A stretch of 64,000 nucleotides of DNA from assembly GCA_022821495.1 (NCBI GenBank), contig JAJEDN010000044.1, forward strand, positions 47,353-111,352, in the 5' to 3' direction. The position numbers and the translations under genes are program-made. The notes beneath the pieces are model-generated. The model searched no databases and was not told where the DNA came from. It saw only the letters and a list, made by a program, of their open reading frames with translations. Of the stretch, positions 1-9,600 are shown one piece after another (the stretch's first letter is position 1; every line of letters begins with the position of its first letter). This DNA comes from Candidatus Poribacteria bacterium (GTDB taxonomy: Bacteria; Poribacteria; WGA-4E; WGA-3G).

Positions 1-332
1 TGGCGGAGCCCGGTTTCGGTTGAGGGGATAGACGGATTGACTCTTAACGTCACATTGGCGCGGACGATCCGTTTCCTATCCTCCGATAGGATAATCGCGC
101 CATCCATTTTTGACAGTTCGTACAGCCGTGCGGGTGTATACTGGCAATTGATACGAAAGCCGCCTTCTGTCAAGTCTAAGATTTCTGGGGTATCGCCAAC
201 AACAATGAGTCCACCTGTTTTCCCTTGGCTGATATAATCAATACCTTCCCGTAGCGGGGTTCCAGGCGACAACACCTTCAAAGTTGTTAACAGTTCACGT
301 ATCTTCTGATTTTCTGTCGAGATGTTTCGCAC
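1..332 (-). CDS. disA: DNA integrity scanning / diadenylate cyclase DisA, N-terminal part (gene runs off the left edge)
   Basis: Hand translation of the minus strand from GTG at 332: MRNISTENQKIRELLTTLKVLSPGTPLREGIDYISQGKTGGLIVVGDTPEILDLTEGGFRINCQYTPARLYELSKMDGAIILSEDRKRIVRANVTLRVNPSIPSTETGLR. Matches the DisA/DAC pattern (PGTPLREG, KTGALIV, SPARLYELAKMDGAIIL, PTSETGTRHR). Absent from the ORF track because it is partial. Confidence 0.9.
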   Translation of the reverse strand, partial: MRNISTENQKIRELLTTLKVLSPGTPLREGIDYISQGKTGGLIVVGDTPEILDLTEGGFRINCQYTPARLYELSKMDGAIILSEDRKRIVRANVTLRVNPSIPSTETGLR

Positions 333-578
333 GGCAACCACCCCCTAATTATTAGGATACCATGTCCAAGCTGCGGTGTCAAGGCTAATAATTTTCGATA
401 AATGCTTAAAATGACTGTCCCAAATTTTGTTTGACTTCACCGTTAAATAAGTGTATAATGTATTCAACTTTTATTTTCGTCGAGGATGCACTTATGATTC
501 TATAGGAAACACTCGTCGAAGATTTCTGATAAAATCCGAATAAGATTTACGGCTACAACCTCTTGAACACAACGAATT

Positions 579-1181
579 TTGCGTAAACCTTTGCCAATAC
601 AAAAAGAAAAGGAATTCGTGAGAACGCGAAGTTTTCACACCAAAATTATGCGATTAAGCTTATTAGGTGCATTTTTGGCGACAGTTGTTTCATGTAATAA
701 CGAACAATTGCCTAATGTAACGATAGAAACTAAAAAAGGCAACATCATAATAGAACTTTACCCTGAAGCTGCCCCCGCGACAGTAGCAAATTTTGCGAGA
801 CTGGTTGGGGATGGATTTTACGACGGCGTGACCTTTCACCGCTATGTACCGGGTTTTGTCATCCAAGGTGGAGATCCAAAAGGCACAGGTTCCGGTGGCC
901 CTGGGTGGACAATTCCGGGTGAATTTCAGGATCCTGATCTCCGCGCCAAGATGCCGCCGCATGCGGAAGGTGTCGTTGCGATGGCACGGACACAGAACCC
1001 CGACTCCGCCGGAAGTCAGTTTTATATCTGTCTGACTTCGGATTCGAGAAGTGTCGGACACCTAAACGGCAACTATACCACGTTTGGAAAAGTTATCGAA
1101 GGGATGGATGTTGTTGAATCACTCCGCGAACGGGATGTCATGGAAAAGGTGACGATCGAGAACTACACGGCGGCACCGTAG
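579..1181 (+). CDS. Cyclophilin-type peptidyl-prolyl cis-trans isomerase, probable lipoprotein (true start may be the Met at 648)
   Basis: TKKGNIIIELYPEAAPATVANFARLVGDGFYDGVTFHRYVPGFVIQGGDPKGTGSGGPG is a classic cyclophilin core; MRLSLLGAFLATVVSC looks like a lipoprotein signal with lipobox Cys. Confidence 0.93.
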   Translation: MRKPLPIQKEKEFVRTRSFHTKIMRLSLLGAFLATVVSCNNEQLPNVTIETKKGNIIIELYPEAAPATVANFARLVGDGFYDGVTFHRYVPGFVIQGGDPKGTGSGGPGWTIPGEFQDPDLRAKMPPHAEGVVAMARTQNPDSAGSQFYICLTSDSRSVGHLNGNYTTFGKVIEGMDVVESLRERDVMEKVTIENYTAAP

Positions 1182-1276
1182 CAGTCTGAGTGAATTCCGT
1201 CCCGCCGACGAAGAACAGGTTTTAAACCTCGCCAGCAAAGGAAGCTGCGAAAACTTTAAAAGGACAGACAATATAT

Positions 1277-2332
1277 ATGGAAGAATGGAAACGTCTTGTT
1301 AGAGACACTGTCAACACCCCAGAAAAACTCGCCGCTGCATTCGATGTTGACTTAGAGGAGATGCGGCGGATTCATAAAGAGTTTCCGATCCGTATCAATC
1401 CGTACTATCTCAGTCTCATAGAAGAACCCGGTGATCCGATTTGGAAGCAGGTCGTTCCGGACCCAAAAGAGTTAATTAGCACGGGCGTAGAAGATCCGCT
1501 CCACGAAGAAGACGATAGTGAGGTGCCGAACGTTACGCACCGATACCCCGATCGCGCACTTTTTTATGTTAACTACATGTGCCCGATCTATTGCCGTTTC
1601 TGTACCCGTAAACGGAAAGTCGGTGACCCACATTCGATTTCTGAGGATAATGTTGAGAGAGGTCTCGCCTATATTCAGGCACACCCAGAAATTCGGGATG
1701 TGATTATCTCCGGTGGTGATCCCCTGATGCTAACGGATAAGAAAATTGATATGATTGTTGGCGGGTTACGAGCGATTGAACATTTGGAAATTATCCGTAT
1801 CGGTTCGCGTGTCCCTGTGACGCTACCGCAACGTATTACGCCTGAATTGTGTTCGATTTTGAAGCAGTATCACCCGTTTTATATCAACACACACTTCAAC
1901 CACCCGCGCGAAATCACACCTGAAACGGAAAAAGCGTGTGGTATGTTAGCCGATGCCGGAATACCTATGGGTAACCAGACGGTTCTCCTGAAAGGTGTCA
2001 ACGACGATCCGGATGTGATGGTGGAACTGATGAAGGGGCTTTTGCGCATCCGTGTCAAACCGTACTATATCTATCAAGCGGATCTTATTGTTGGGACGGA
2101 TCATTTCCGTACCGCGGTGCAGACGGGTTTAGACATCGTTGCGGCATTGCGTGGACATATATCGGGGCTTGGTGTCCCGCATTATGTTGTTGATGCGCCG
2201 GGTGGCGGCGGCAAAATCGCGTTGATGCCTGATCCGGTTGTGGCTTTCGATGACGATGAGATTCAACTTCGGAACTACGAAGGTAATGTCTACAGTTATC
2301 CGAGTACGCCGTTCTTTGATGAGGATTGGTAA
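1277..2332 (+). CDS. kamA: KamA family radical SAM protein (lysine 2,3-aminomutase-like)
   Basis: CPIYCRFCTRKRKVG radical SAM CxxxCxxC motif; IISGGDPLMLTD; GNQTVLLKGVND; PHYVVDAPGGGGKI, all KamA hallmarks. Confidence 0.93.
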   Translation: MEEWKRLVRDTVNTPEKLAAAFDVDLEEMRRIHKEFPIRINPYYLSLIEEPGDPIWKQVVPDPKELISTGVEDPLHEEDDSEVPNVTHRYPDRALFYVNYMCPIYCRFCTRKRKVGDPHSISEDNVERGLAYIQAHPEIRDVIISGGDPLMLTDKKIDMIVGGLRAIEHLEIIRIGSRVPVTLPQRITPELCSILKQYHPFYINTHFNHPREITPETEKACGMLADAGIPMGNQTVLLKGVNDDPDVMVELMKGLLRIRVKPYYIYQADLIVGTDHFRTAVQTGLDIVAALRGHISGLGVPHYVVDAPGGGGKIALMPDPVVAFDDDEIQLRNYEGNVYSYPSTPFFDEDW

Positions 2333-2348
2333 ATACATGCCAACAAAA

Positions 2349-2376
2349 ATGGGGGTGGTAAAACCACCCCCTGTTG
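2349..2376. terminator. Probable bidirectional intrinsic terminator between convergent genes
   Basis: GGGGGTGGTaaaACCACCCCC hairpin followed by a T-rich tract, between kamA (+) and the STAS gene (-). Confidence 0.65.
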
Positions 2377-2398
2377 AGATTTTAATGGATTTTGGATC

Positions 2399-2740
2399 TT
2401 AGGCGGAGAGTGCGGAAACCGCAGCAGCCTCGCTGTCGTAATGTTCGAAGACTCGCACGAGGCGGCTGAGAACAATCAGATTTTTAATCTGTTTACTCAC
2501 ATTCACAACCCCGATACGCCCTTTCTTTCGGGCTGTAACGGCACGGATGCCCATCAGTGCGCCGAGTCCATCACTGTCGATTTTATTCACGTTCTCGAAA
2601 TTAATGAGGATACGCGGTGCCTCGGCTACATCTAACTGCGGCGAAAGTGCTGTCCGTAATTCGGAGACCGAGGGGCCTATCATTTTTCCGTTGGGTTCCA
2701 AAATCGTGATGCCATTTTGTTGACGAATTTTAGTAATCAT
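2399..2740 (-). CDS. STAS domain protein (anti-sigma factor antagonist-like)
   Basis: Length and pattern (NGKMIGP...LINFENVNKIDSDGLGALMGIRAVTARKKGRIGVVNVSKQIKNLI) fit the SpoIIAA/STAS family, including the DSDGLG phosphoserine-type motif. Confidence 0.88.
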   Translation of the reverse strand: MITKIRQQNGITILEPNGKMIGPSVSELRTALSPQLDVAEAPRILINFENVNKIDSDGLGALMGIRAVTARKKGRIGVVNVSKQIKNLIVLSRLVRVFEHYDSEAAAVSALSA

Positions 2741-3040
2741 GATTTACTCCCTTTTTATTTTTTAGGTCATTAGAAGTATCAATATTGGCACCTCTAATTT
2801 TTTTATACTATTTGAAGGTTCAATTTTAGGTATTTGATAGTTTAGTCAGATACGCTGAAAAAAAGTTCGTTTTTTCCCAACCTCATAAATATCCACGTGT
2901 TGCATCAAATCCTGACATTTCGTTCATCATTGGCTTTCAATTATTAAAGACGCAATTTGTCACCAAAAAGGGTGCATAATTTGAAAAAAAATAAAAATTT
3001 ATCAATTAAACAAGAATCCTCCTTAAAAAATGAATCTCCG

Positions 3041-3379
3041 TCAATTAAATCGAGCGAAATTTGGGAGGGTGGGTTCAAACAGGTACGCCAACTTCGCAAA
3101 TACGGCACGATCCCCGGGTAGGCTATCAGCAATCAGAAAAAAGAAGTGGCTTTCCGGCGTAAATTCGTAGTCGAAAATCGAATTGAGGTTGTAGGTAATC
3201 TCATCTCGCATCCGTTCATCTACACGTTCAATGAAAATGCGCCAACCGATTTTTCGCCACGCAAACGTGTGAACCCGCGACCGATATTTCTCTACCAATG
3301 CAGCAAAAGCGTCGTGATCGCCTTCCAGAGTGAGCTGAACCAATTTATCATCGTTATGTTGCATGCGGGACTTCCACAA
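3041..3379 (-). pseudogene. Truncated ECF sigma-70 region-2 fragment with an unrelated tail
   Basis: MQHNDDKLVQLTLEGDHDAFAALVEKYRSRVHTFAWRKIG matches the start of ECF sigma factors, but the rest of region 2 and region 4 are missing and the downstream residues do not look sigma-like. Confidence 0.55.
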
Positions 3380-3572
3380 GAAATCGTCCTTCTATGATTA
3401 AAGACGAAAATTGAGGGTCGAAAAGTTGCACCTTTGCGGAAAAATTGCGTTTTTTGTTTGAATGTTATATAATATACATAATTCTGATTAAGAAATCTAG
3501 CTAAAGAAATAATTGCATTTTATTTTTTAGATAAATTTAAGGGGCGTTCTAATCGATTTTCAAAAGGGAGTC

Positions 3573-3806
3573 TTGAAAATGGAACAGAATAGATTATCTA
3601 TAGAAGAAATGTTTACCAGATATCCTGATCAATGGCTATTTATAGTAGACTGTGAGCATGATGAAGCTACCCAATTAGTATCAGGTGTCGTCGCTATCCA
3701 TAGTCCATCCCGTGATGTAATTGATAATTTTTCATCGAAGTACAGAGGTGGGGCAGCGATACGTTGGTCCGGTAAATTACCAGAAGGGGTAGGTTACTTG
3801 CTATAA
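3573..3806 (+). CDS. Small conserved-type protein paired with a retropepsin-like protease
   Basis: 77-aa ORF whose TAA overlaps the next ATG (TAATG), suggesting translational coupling with the 3806 ORF. Confidence 0.65.
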   Translation: MKMEQNRLSIEEMFTRYPDQWLFIVDCEHDEATQLVSGVVAIHSPSRDVIDNFSSKYRGGAAIRWSGKLPEGVGYLL

Positions 3807-4228
3807 TGACCTCTATCCGTTTTAACCCGAACTCGGATTTAATCCTACTGTCAATGAAAGTCGAAGGTGTTGATGAACCCGATTTCAGGGATGTTTGGGT
3901 GGCATTAGATACTGGTGCGAGCACCACTTCAATTCCTATACGGACTGCCTTGGATTTGGGCTATGACCCTTATCATCCAAAATACTACAAGGAGGTTATA
4001 ACAGGTACTCAAGTAGAGAATATACCTGTTATTGAAGTAAAAAAAATAACCGCTATCGGACAACCAGTAGAAAATATTGATGTCTTATGCCATGATTTAC
4101 CTCAAGAATTAAGAGTTGACGGTGTGTTGGGGTTAAATTTTCTATCCAAATTCAACATCAATATTTCTTTCGCCAGAGGCAGCATTGATATTGCGCCTCA
4201 TGATGGTTATGAATGGATTACATTTTAA
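3806..4228 (+). CDS. Retropepsin-like (clan AA) aspartic protease
   Basis: VALDTGASTTSIP active-site motif plus a second DGVLGLNFLSKF motif; 140 aa, single-lobed size. Confidence 0.82.
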   Translation: MTSIRFNPNSDLILLSMKVEGVDEPDFRDVWVALDTGASTTSIPIRTALDLGYDPYHPKYYKEVITGTQVENIPVIEVKKITAIGQPVENIDVLCHDLPQELRVDGVLGLNFLSKFNINISFARGSIDIAPHDGYEWITF

Positions 4229-4480
4229 ACTGTTTGCCTTAAAAAAATCAGGCACTGTTGGCACACAGGAATTGGGAGTATTGAGCAGATGTGCCTTCAC
4301 GCCACAACGACCTCTATTTGCTTATTCTTATTTTTTCTTCTGATTAAGAACATCCCAACCCCAGCAACGATAAATCCAACAACTGTACCCCGTAAATCGC
4401 GCGCGGTTACAAACCGCGCCCACCGCCTGGGGAACAATGCGATTTTTTTAAATTGATATTTACCGAGATTGCGGACACGG

Positions 4481-5251
4481 TTATTCTGCTTTACCGTTTA
4501 TCTTTTCGAGGAATGGACTGAGCAGATCTATTGGGATTGGGAAGACAACGGTTGAGTTTTTCTCTGCACTCACTTCCACCAGTGCCTGTAGGAATCGGAG
4601 TTGCACGGCTGTCGGCGTTTTGCTGAGAATATCTGCGGCATCCGTTAACACTTGGGCAGACTCAAATTCACCTTCGGCGTGTGTGACCTTCGCGCGGCGT
4701 TCCCGTTCTGCTTCCGCCTGTTTTGCCATTGCACGTTGCATCTCGACAGGGAGATCCACATCCTTGATCTCCATCGCCAGTACCTCGACACCCCAAGGTT
4801 CACAGTGTTTTTTGACGATTTCCTCTAAATCCTGATTCAGTTTCTCGCGCTCAGAGAGTAAGTCGTCGAGTTCAGCTCGTCCGAGGACACTTCGGAGTGT
4901 CGTCTGCGCGATTTGACCAATCGCGAAGCCGAAGTCTTCAACTTCAATAACAGCCTTATCGGCTTCGGTGACTCTGAAATTAAGCACGGCGTTGACGCTC
5001 ACGGAAACGTTATCTTTTGTGATGACATCTTGGGGGGTAACATCATTGACAACGAGACGTAGGCTGACCCGTTGCATTCGTTCGATCCAGAAGGGTATCA
5101 TAAATACGAGTCCGGGACCACGGGTGCCTGTCAATCGACCGAGACGGAAGATGACGGCGCGCTCGTATTCTTTGAGGATCCGGACGCTTGTCGCAAGTAG
5201 AATGATAACGATAACAGTAATAGTAAAATAGATCGGGTCAATTTGTGGCAT
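4481..5251 (-). CDS. Slipin/stomatin-like SPFH (band 7) membrane protein
   Basis: [51 protein letters not shown]...[31 protein letters not shown] is diagnostic of slipins. The ORF track start at 5326 extends into a dispersed repeat; ATG at 5251 ([15 protein letters not shown]) is preferred. Confidence 0.92.
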   Translation of the reverse strand: MPQIDPIYFTITVIVIILLATSVRILKEYERAVIFRLGRLTGTRGPGLVFMIPFWIERMQRVSLRLVVNDVTPQDVITKDNVSVSVNAVLNFRVTEADKAVIEVEDFGFAIGQIAQTTLRSVLGRAELDDLLSEREKLNQDLEEIVKKHCEPWGVEVLAMEIKDVDLPVEMQRAMAKQAEAERERRAKVTHAEGEFESAQVLTDAADILSKTPTAVQLRFLQALVEVSAEKNSTVVFPIPIDLLSPFLEKINGKAE

Positions 5252-5260
5252 ATTTTTATA

Positions 5261-5340
5261 TTTCCTTGCGGTTCGTTCAGGTGGGTTTGGAGGTTTGACG
5301 CTTCTATGCGTAAATCCGCCTTCCATTACATTACAGGCTA
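5261..5340 (-). repeat. Dispersed 'EPQGK' repeat, copy next to the slipin start codon
   Basis: Minus strand: TAGCCTGTAATGTAATGGAAGGCGGATTTACGC...CACCTGAACGAACCGCAAGGAAATATAAAAAT-ATG; aligns with copies at 5377, 9005, 40601 and 40704. Confidence 0.75.
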
Positions 5341-5376
5341 CTTGCCTGAGGCTATGAAAATAAACACCTTTTTAAC

Positions 5377-5460
5377 TTTCCTTGCGGTTCGTTCAGATAG
5401 GTTTGAATGTTGACGCACTTCTCCGTATATGCGCCTTCCACTTCCTTCCAGGCTCGGTTT
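5377..5460 (-). repeat. Dispersed 'EPQGK' repeat, tandem partner copy
   Basis: Minus strand: GAGCCTGGAAGGAAGTGGAAGGCGCATATACGGAGAAG...TATCTGAACGAACCGCAAGGAAAGTTAAAAAGG; offset 116 nt from the 5261 copy. Confidence 0.78.
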
Positions 5461-5469
5461 CTGATGCTA

Positions 5470-6489
5470 TCAAGAACAACCTGTGATATCGCGAGCTTTC
5501 TGAAAAAAATCACGTTTGCGGGGTGTGTTGATTTGCCATTGGACTGGCACAGACTGGTAGCCGTGGTGATAATCATTTTCACCCGGATCGAAATAGCCCC
5601 ATGAGGCATATTGGCTAACAGCAGCGATGAAGTTATTCAAGGGTTTATCGAAATCGAAATGGTCGTCCTCGTTGAACAGGATCGGCATCGGACGGTAGCC
5701 CGGTACCTCGCGCGTCTGTTGGACCATCTCGATGATACGGTTCGGATCGCTGACCCCATTGCCGTGCACAAGTAGAAAATCAGAGGCACGAACGACGTTT
5801 TCCAGTGGTACTTTACCGCCACCGTAACTGGTTCCTACAAGGAATCTGTTGCCGTTGCGTGTTGTCGTTTTGACCTGTTCAATTAATTCGTGGACTCGTT
5901 CCGGCTTTAGTATTTCATGCGTATATGCTCTGACGTTGCATTCGTTGTTCACTTCAACGATAACGTTGGTATACCCTTTGTCAAAGAGCCAACCGGTAGC
6001 GTTTTCAACGGCGTTTTTGACGGCGTTCTCGTCCTTAACTCGCTGATCCTGCCCGAAATAGAAATAGCCGAGGATAACAACCATGCCGAGCGCGTCGGCG
6101 AAATCGATGATGCGTTCAAGGCGCGATAGGTAATCTGGATTGAGGCTGCCATCGGCTTCTATACCGGAGTTGTGCCACGGTTGGGCTTTAGAGTAGCCTT
6201 CGGGACTCCCCCCTTGGAGGTTGATCGTAAACGCCAATATGCCGTGTGCGCGCCATGTCGGCATCGCGGCTAAAAATTCGCGGGTATTGCGTTCGGGGTC
6301 CCATTCTCCGGTGTCTGGGTATTCCCATAAATGTATAGTTTCCGGGTTTCTGTCATCAAAGATGCCCTGCACCATTCGGGTATTGAGAAGCAACCCTTCG
6401 ACCTTATGACCTTGATAGGAACGTCCTGGGTAGGTAATCTCTTCGTTAATGTAAAAAGCATCGTTAACGATACTCACTGCTGTCTTCAT
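5470..6489 (-). CDS. Glycoside hydrolase-like TIM-barrel protein (clan GH-A-like)
   Basis: ADALGMVVILGYFYFGQDQ..., VIVEVNNECN (acid/base NE context) and PILFNEDDHFDFD (candidate nucleophile Glu). Confidence 0.65.
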   Translation of the reverse strand: MKTAVSIVNDAFYINEEITYPGRSYQGHKVEGLLLNTRMVQGIFDDRNPETIHLWEYPDTGEWDPERNTREFLAAMPTWRAHGILAFTINLQGGSPEGYSKAQPWHNSGIEADGSLNPDYLSRLERIIDFADALGMVVILGYFYFGQDQRVKDENAVKNAVENATGWLFDKGYTNVIVEVNNECNVRAYTHEILKPERVHELIEQVKTTTRNGNRFLVGTSYGGGKVPLENVVRASDFLLVHGNGVSDPNRIIEMVQQTREVPGYRPMPILFNEDDHFDFDKPLNNFIAAVSQYASWGYFDPGENDYHHGYQSVPVQWQINTPRKRDFFQKARDITGCS

Positions 6490-6520
6490 ACGTTATCCTT
6501 TCATTGCATTTAATTAACAG

Positions 6521-6622
6521 GACTTACGCAAATTTAGCACGCGATGGTAGATTTTTTACTTTTAAACCCCCTAAATCCCCCTTATCAGGGGGACTTTAAG
6601 AGGAAGTACGTAAATCCTAATT
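6521..6622. repeat. REP-like element of the CCCCCTAAATCCCCCTTATCAGGGGGACTT family
   Basis: Core aaccccctaaatcccccttatcagggggacttt, flanked by aggacttacgcaaa / agtacgtaaatcct; same core at 19.9 and 51.0 kb. Confidence 0.8.
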
Positions 6623-6634
6623 AAGGAAATGTAT

Positions 6635-9600
6635 TTACTGCGTTTTCTGCGAAAGTGCTTTAAAATACCGTCGCAGCTGCTCCCGATACTGGAACGGGAT
6701 GTCCTCCAGTTCTTTTGCGTGAGGTGCTGTTTCTAATTTCCGAACGATTTCAAGAAGTTCAGGATGCAGCGGTGGGACCTCCTGGGCAGGTGTTTCCGGC
6801 CTCTTTGCGACTTCAGCCTTGCGTTGTTTACCGACATCCCGTTTCTGCAACGACTTCAGACTATCAAGCATCCGCGTTAAAATTTGTTCCTGTCTATTGA
6901 GCACCTGATCACTGAGGTCACCGCGCTGGAGTGCCTTCTCAACCTCAGTCATATCCTCAGAGACCCCTTCAAGGCTTCCTAACATCTGTGCCATCTGTTC
7001 CGCGCGTTCAGCAAGGCGTTCGGTCGCTTCCCGAATCAGCTGCTGTTGTGCGGCGAGTTGACGCATCATCTGTTCAAAGCCCGGTGTTTGTCCCTGTTCT
7101 CGCATCTGTTGGCTCAGGTTTTGCGCCATCTGGTTTAATTGCTCCTGACTCTCGGCAAGTTGCTGGAGTTGCTCCAACATATTTTCCAATCCGCTGGCAC
7201 CCATTTGCTGGTTCATCTGTGCCATTGCATCCAGAAGTTCAAAGATCGCCTGATTGAGATCCGCAAGCGCAGTCCTCTGAATGGGGACAGCGAGACTCGG
7301 TTGTCTATCCTCTAAGGCACGTGCGGCACGAGAAAGTGCGTCGTTTGAGGCGTTGAGATGCCAAACAACTTTGTTCGGGACCTCTATCTGCCGGTTTCCT
7401 AACTCCCAAAGCCTATTGGAAAGTTGGGTGATCCCTTCTGCGGTGCTCAGTTCACCCGCTGCGAGTTGTTGTAATTGCAAGATTTCACTCGGGATATAAG
7501 CCTCAGCCTGCCCAGCAATAATAAGCGCATTTGTCTTATCAAGGACTTCTTCATGGAGATGGGAGAGATGAAGTCCGCTCTCAACGGCTTCTTGCATAGC
7601 CGTCATCGTTTCGTTTGCGTTCGCGCCTTCCATGAATGCCAAAGCGTTATCCAACCCCTGTGCGAGTTCTGTGAGCGTCTGTTCGGCTTCACGTCCGGAT
7701 TCAAGTGCCTCTGTGTTTTGCCCGCTGCGGAGATTCTCACTGGTCGTTGCGAGATCCTCAGGCAGCTGATGATCTTTCGTAAACTGATTGAGGCGTTTGA
7801 TTTCATCGGCGAGTCGTTCTATTTGCGGCGGCGCGTTTTCCTTATTTTTTGCGAGTTCGCCCATATCAGCACCGAGGTTATCCAATTTTTCACTGAGCTT
7901 CCCGAATTCCTCACCGACGCTATCCTCCTTTTCTGCGAGATCCGTTGTCGGGGAGGACTCTGGTAAGGTTTCCAAAGTATCCATGAGCTGCTTCTGTTGT
8001 TCAGCGAGTGCTTTCGCCTGTTTCGCCGCCGCTTCGAGTTCCTGTTGGAGGAGAATCTGCTCATAAAGCGACTTGGCGCGCTCCAGTTGCTGTAAAAACT
8101 GCTCTTGGCTGAGGTTCGCCTCCGTCATCGATCTTGCTTGATCGTTCATCTGTTGTTTCGCCAACGCCTCAGACAACTTCTGCAAAATCTCTTTATGTTC
8201 TTCAGAGAGCGCCTGCTCCATCAGATTTTGGAGTTCCTGATATTTTTGTATTGTCTCAGTGTCAAAGAGCTGGTTCTGTTCCATCTCTTCGGCAGTCTGC
8301 TTCATATCTTCGACCAGTTGCTTCGCTGTCTGCTCAATCTGCTTCTGATTCTCAAGCACCTGTTGCATCAAGTTCTCATCGTTAAGGGTGAGTTCTTGGC
8401 TCTTTCTGATTTTACCGAGGAGGGTATCAATCAAACCCGTTGCGTCCGCTTGCTCATCAACGAGTTCTTCAAGACCCTGTTGTTCTGTCTCCTGTTCGGT
8501 AGCGACAGAATCGTATAATTCGGAGAGCGATGGAAAGCGGAGCGTATAAGTCGGGGATTTACCGATATTCGGTCCTGAGACATTATCGTTATCCAGTGCC
8601 TGGACGTAATAAGCGAGCGTCTCACCCGGAAAGATACCGATCGGATCCACATCCCATGTGTATGATACAGAGACCGACCTACGGGCGGGTGCGTTCAGGA
8701 CATCCCACCGTTTCAATGGAATATTCATCTCTTCGGCTCCCTCCGCCTCAACACGATATACCAGTTGGAGTTCTTGTATACCGTAGTCGTCCGCAGCCTC
8801 CACCTCCAGTTCAACTAACATTGCATTATCCAAAACAGTATCCCGTGCGGGTGAAACAATATTGACATCAGGCGCGGCATCTCTGAAAACGGTGAGAGTA
8901 TACTTAATAGGATCGCGATTTGTAAAACCTTCAACATCGGTGATGTGGATATGATAATTTCCACTCTGTTGCGCTACAAAAGAGCCACGCATTGCGCGAG
9001 GTTCTTTTATTTTTCCTTGCGGTTCGGTTAAGTGTATTGATGGTGCTTGCGTTCTATTCCGTATATCCGCTTTCGACTTCGTTTCAAGCTGCTTTGGTTG
9101 CGGTTCAGTTAGGTGTCGCGCTGTGATCTCTAATGCGACAGCATCGGATCCTTCAAACGCGAGATGCGCTTTCTCAAGTGGTTTGTTACTTTCGCCAGTA
9201 AATGCGAGTTCTGTTCCGAAGAGTACTTGGATATCGCCAGTGTTTGCTGGCAGCGTCTGAGGTTGCAGTTGCGTGTAAACGGGGTAACGAAACCGATACT
9301 GAAATTGCGTAACAACCGGTTCATCGTTAATTGTTACTTGATACTGCGCTGAGGCTGACGCTTTAACATTTATATAGTATTGGAGCGGACGGTTCACATT
9401 TTTAAGGGTTACGTGGTAAGACGGATCAGGTTCTGGCACCTGTAGGTCGCTTGCGCGCTGCATAGGCATCGGCTGCCACGCTAATGTTGAGGCATCTTCA
9501 TTTCCGTCTCCGACGCGGTAATAGAGCGTAACAGGCGCGCTGAGGTGTCCGGTTACCTTTGCGGTGACGTTAACATCAGTGCCGCGTTCAATTTGAACAC

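Noticed and set aside
37-237. 66-aa plus-strand ORF at the left edge
   Set aside because: Antisense to the clearly recognisable disA coding sequence.
5252-5326. N-terminal extension [25 protein letters not shown] of the slipin ORF
   Set aside because: Derives from the dispersed repeat; the downstream Met has SD-like AAGGAA spacing and begins the normal slipin TM region.
7475-8518. Several ORFs (163, 137, 92 aa) antisense to the DUF4175 gene
   Set aside because: Low-complexity mirror images of the Gln/Glu/Leu-rich coiled-coil coding sequence.
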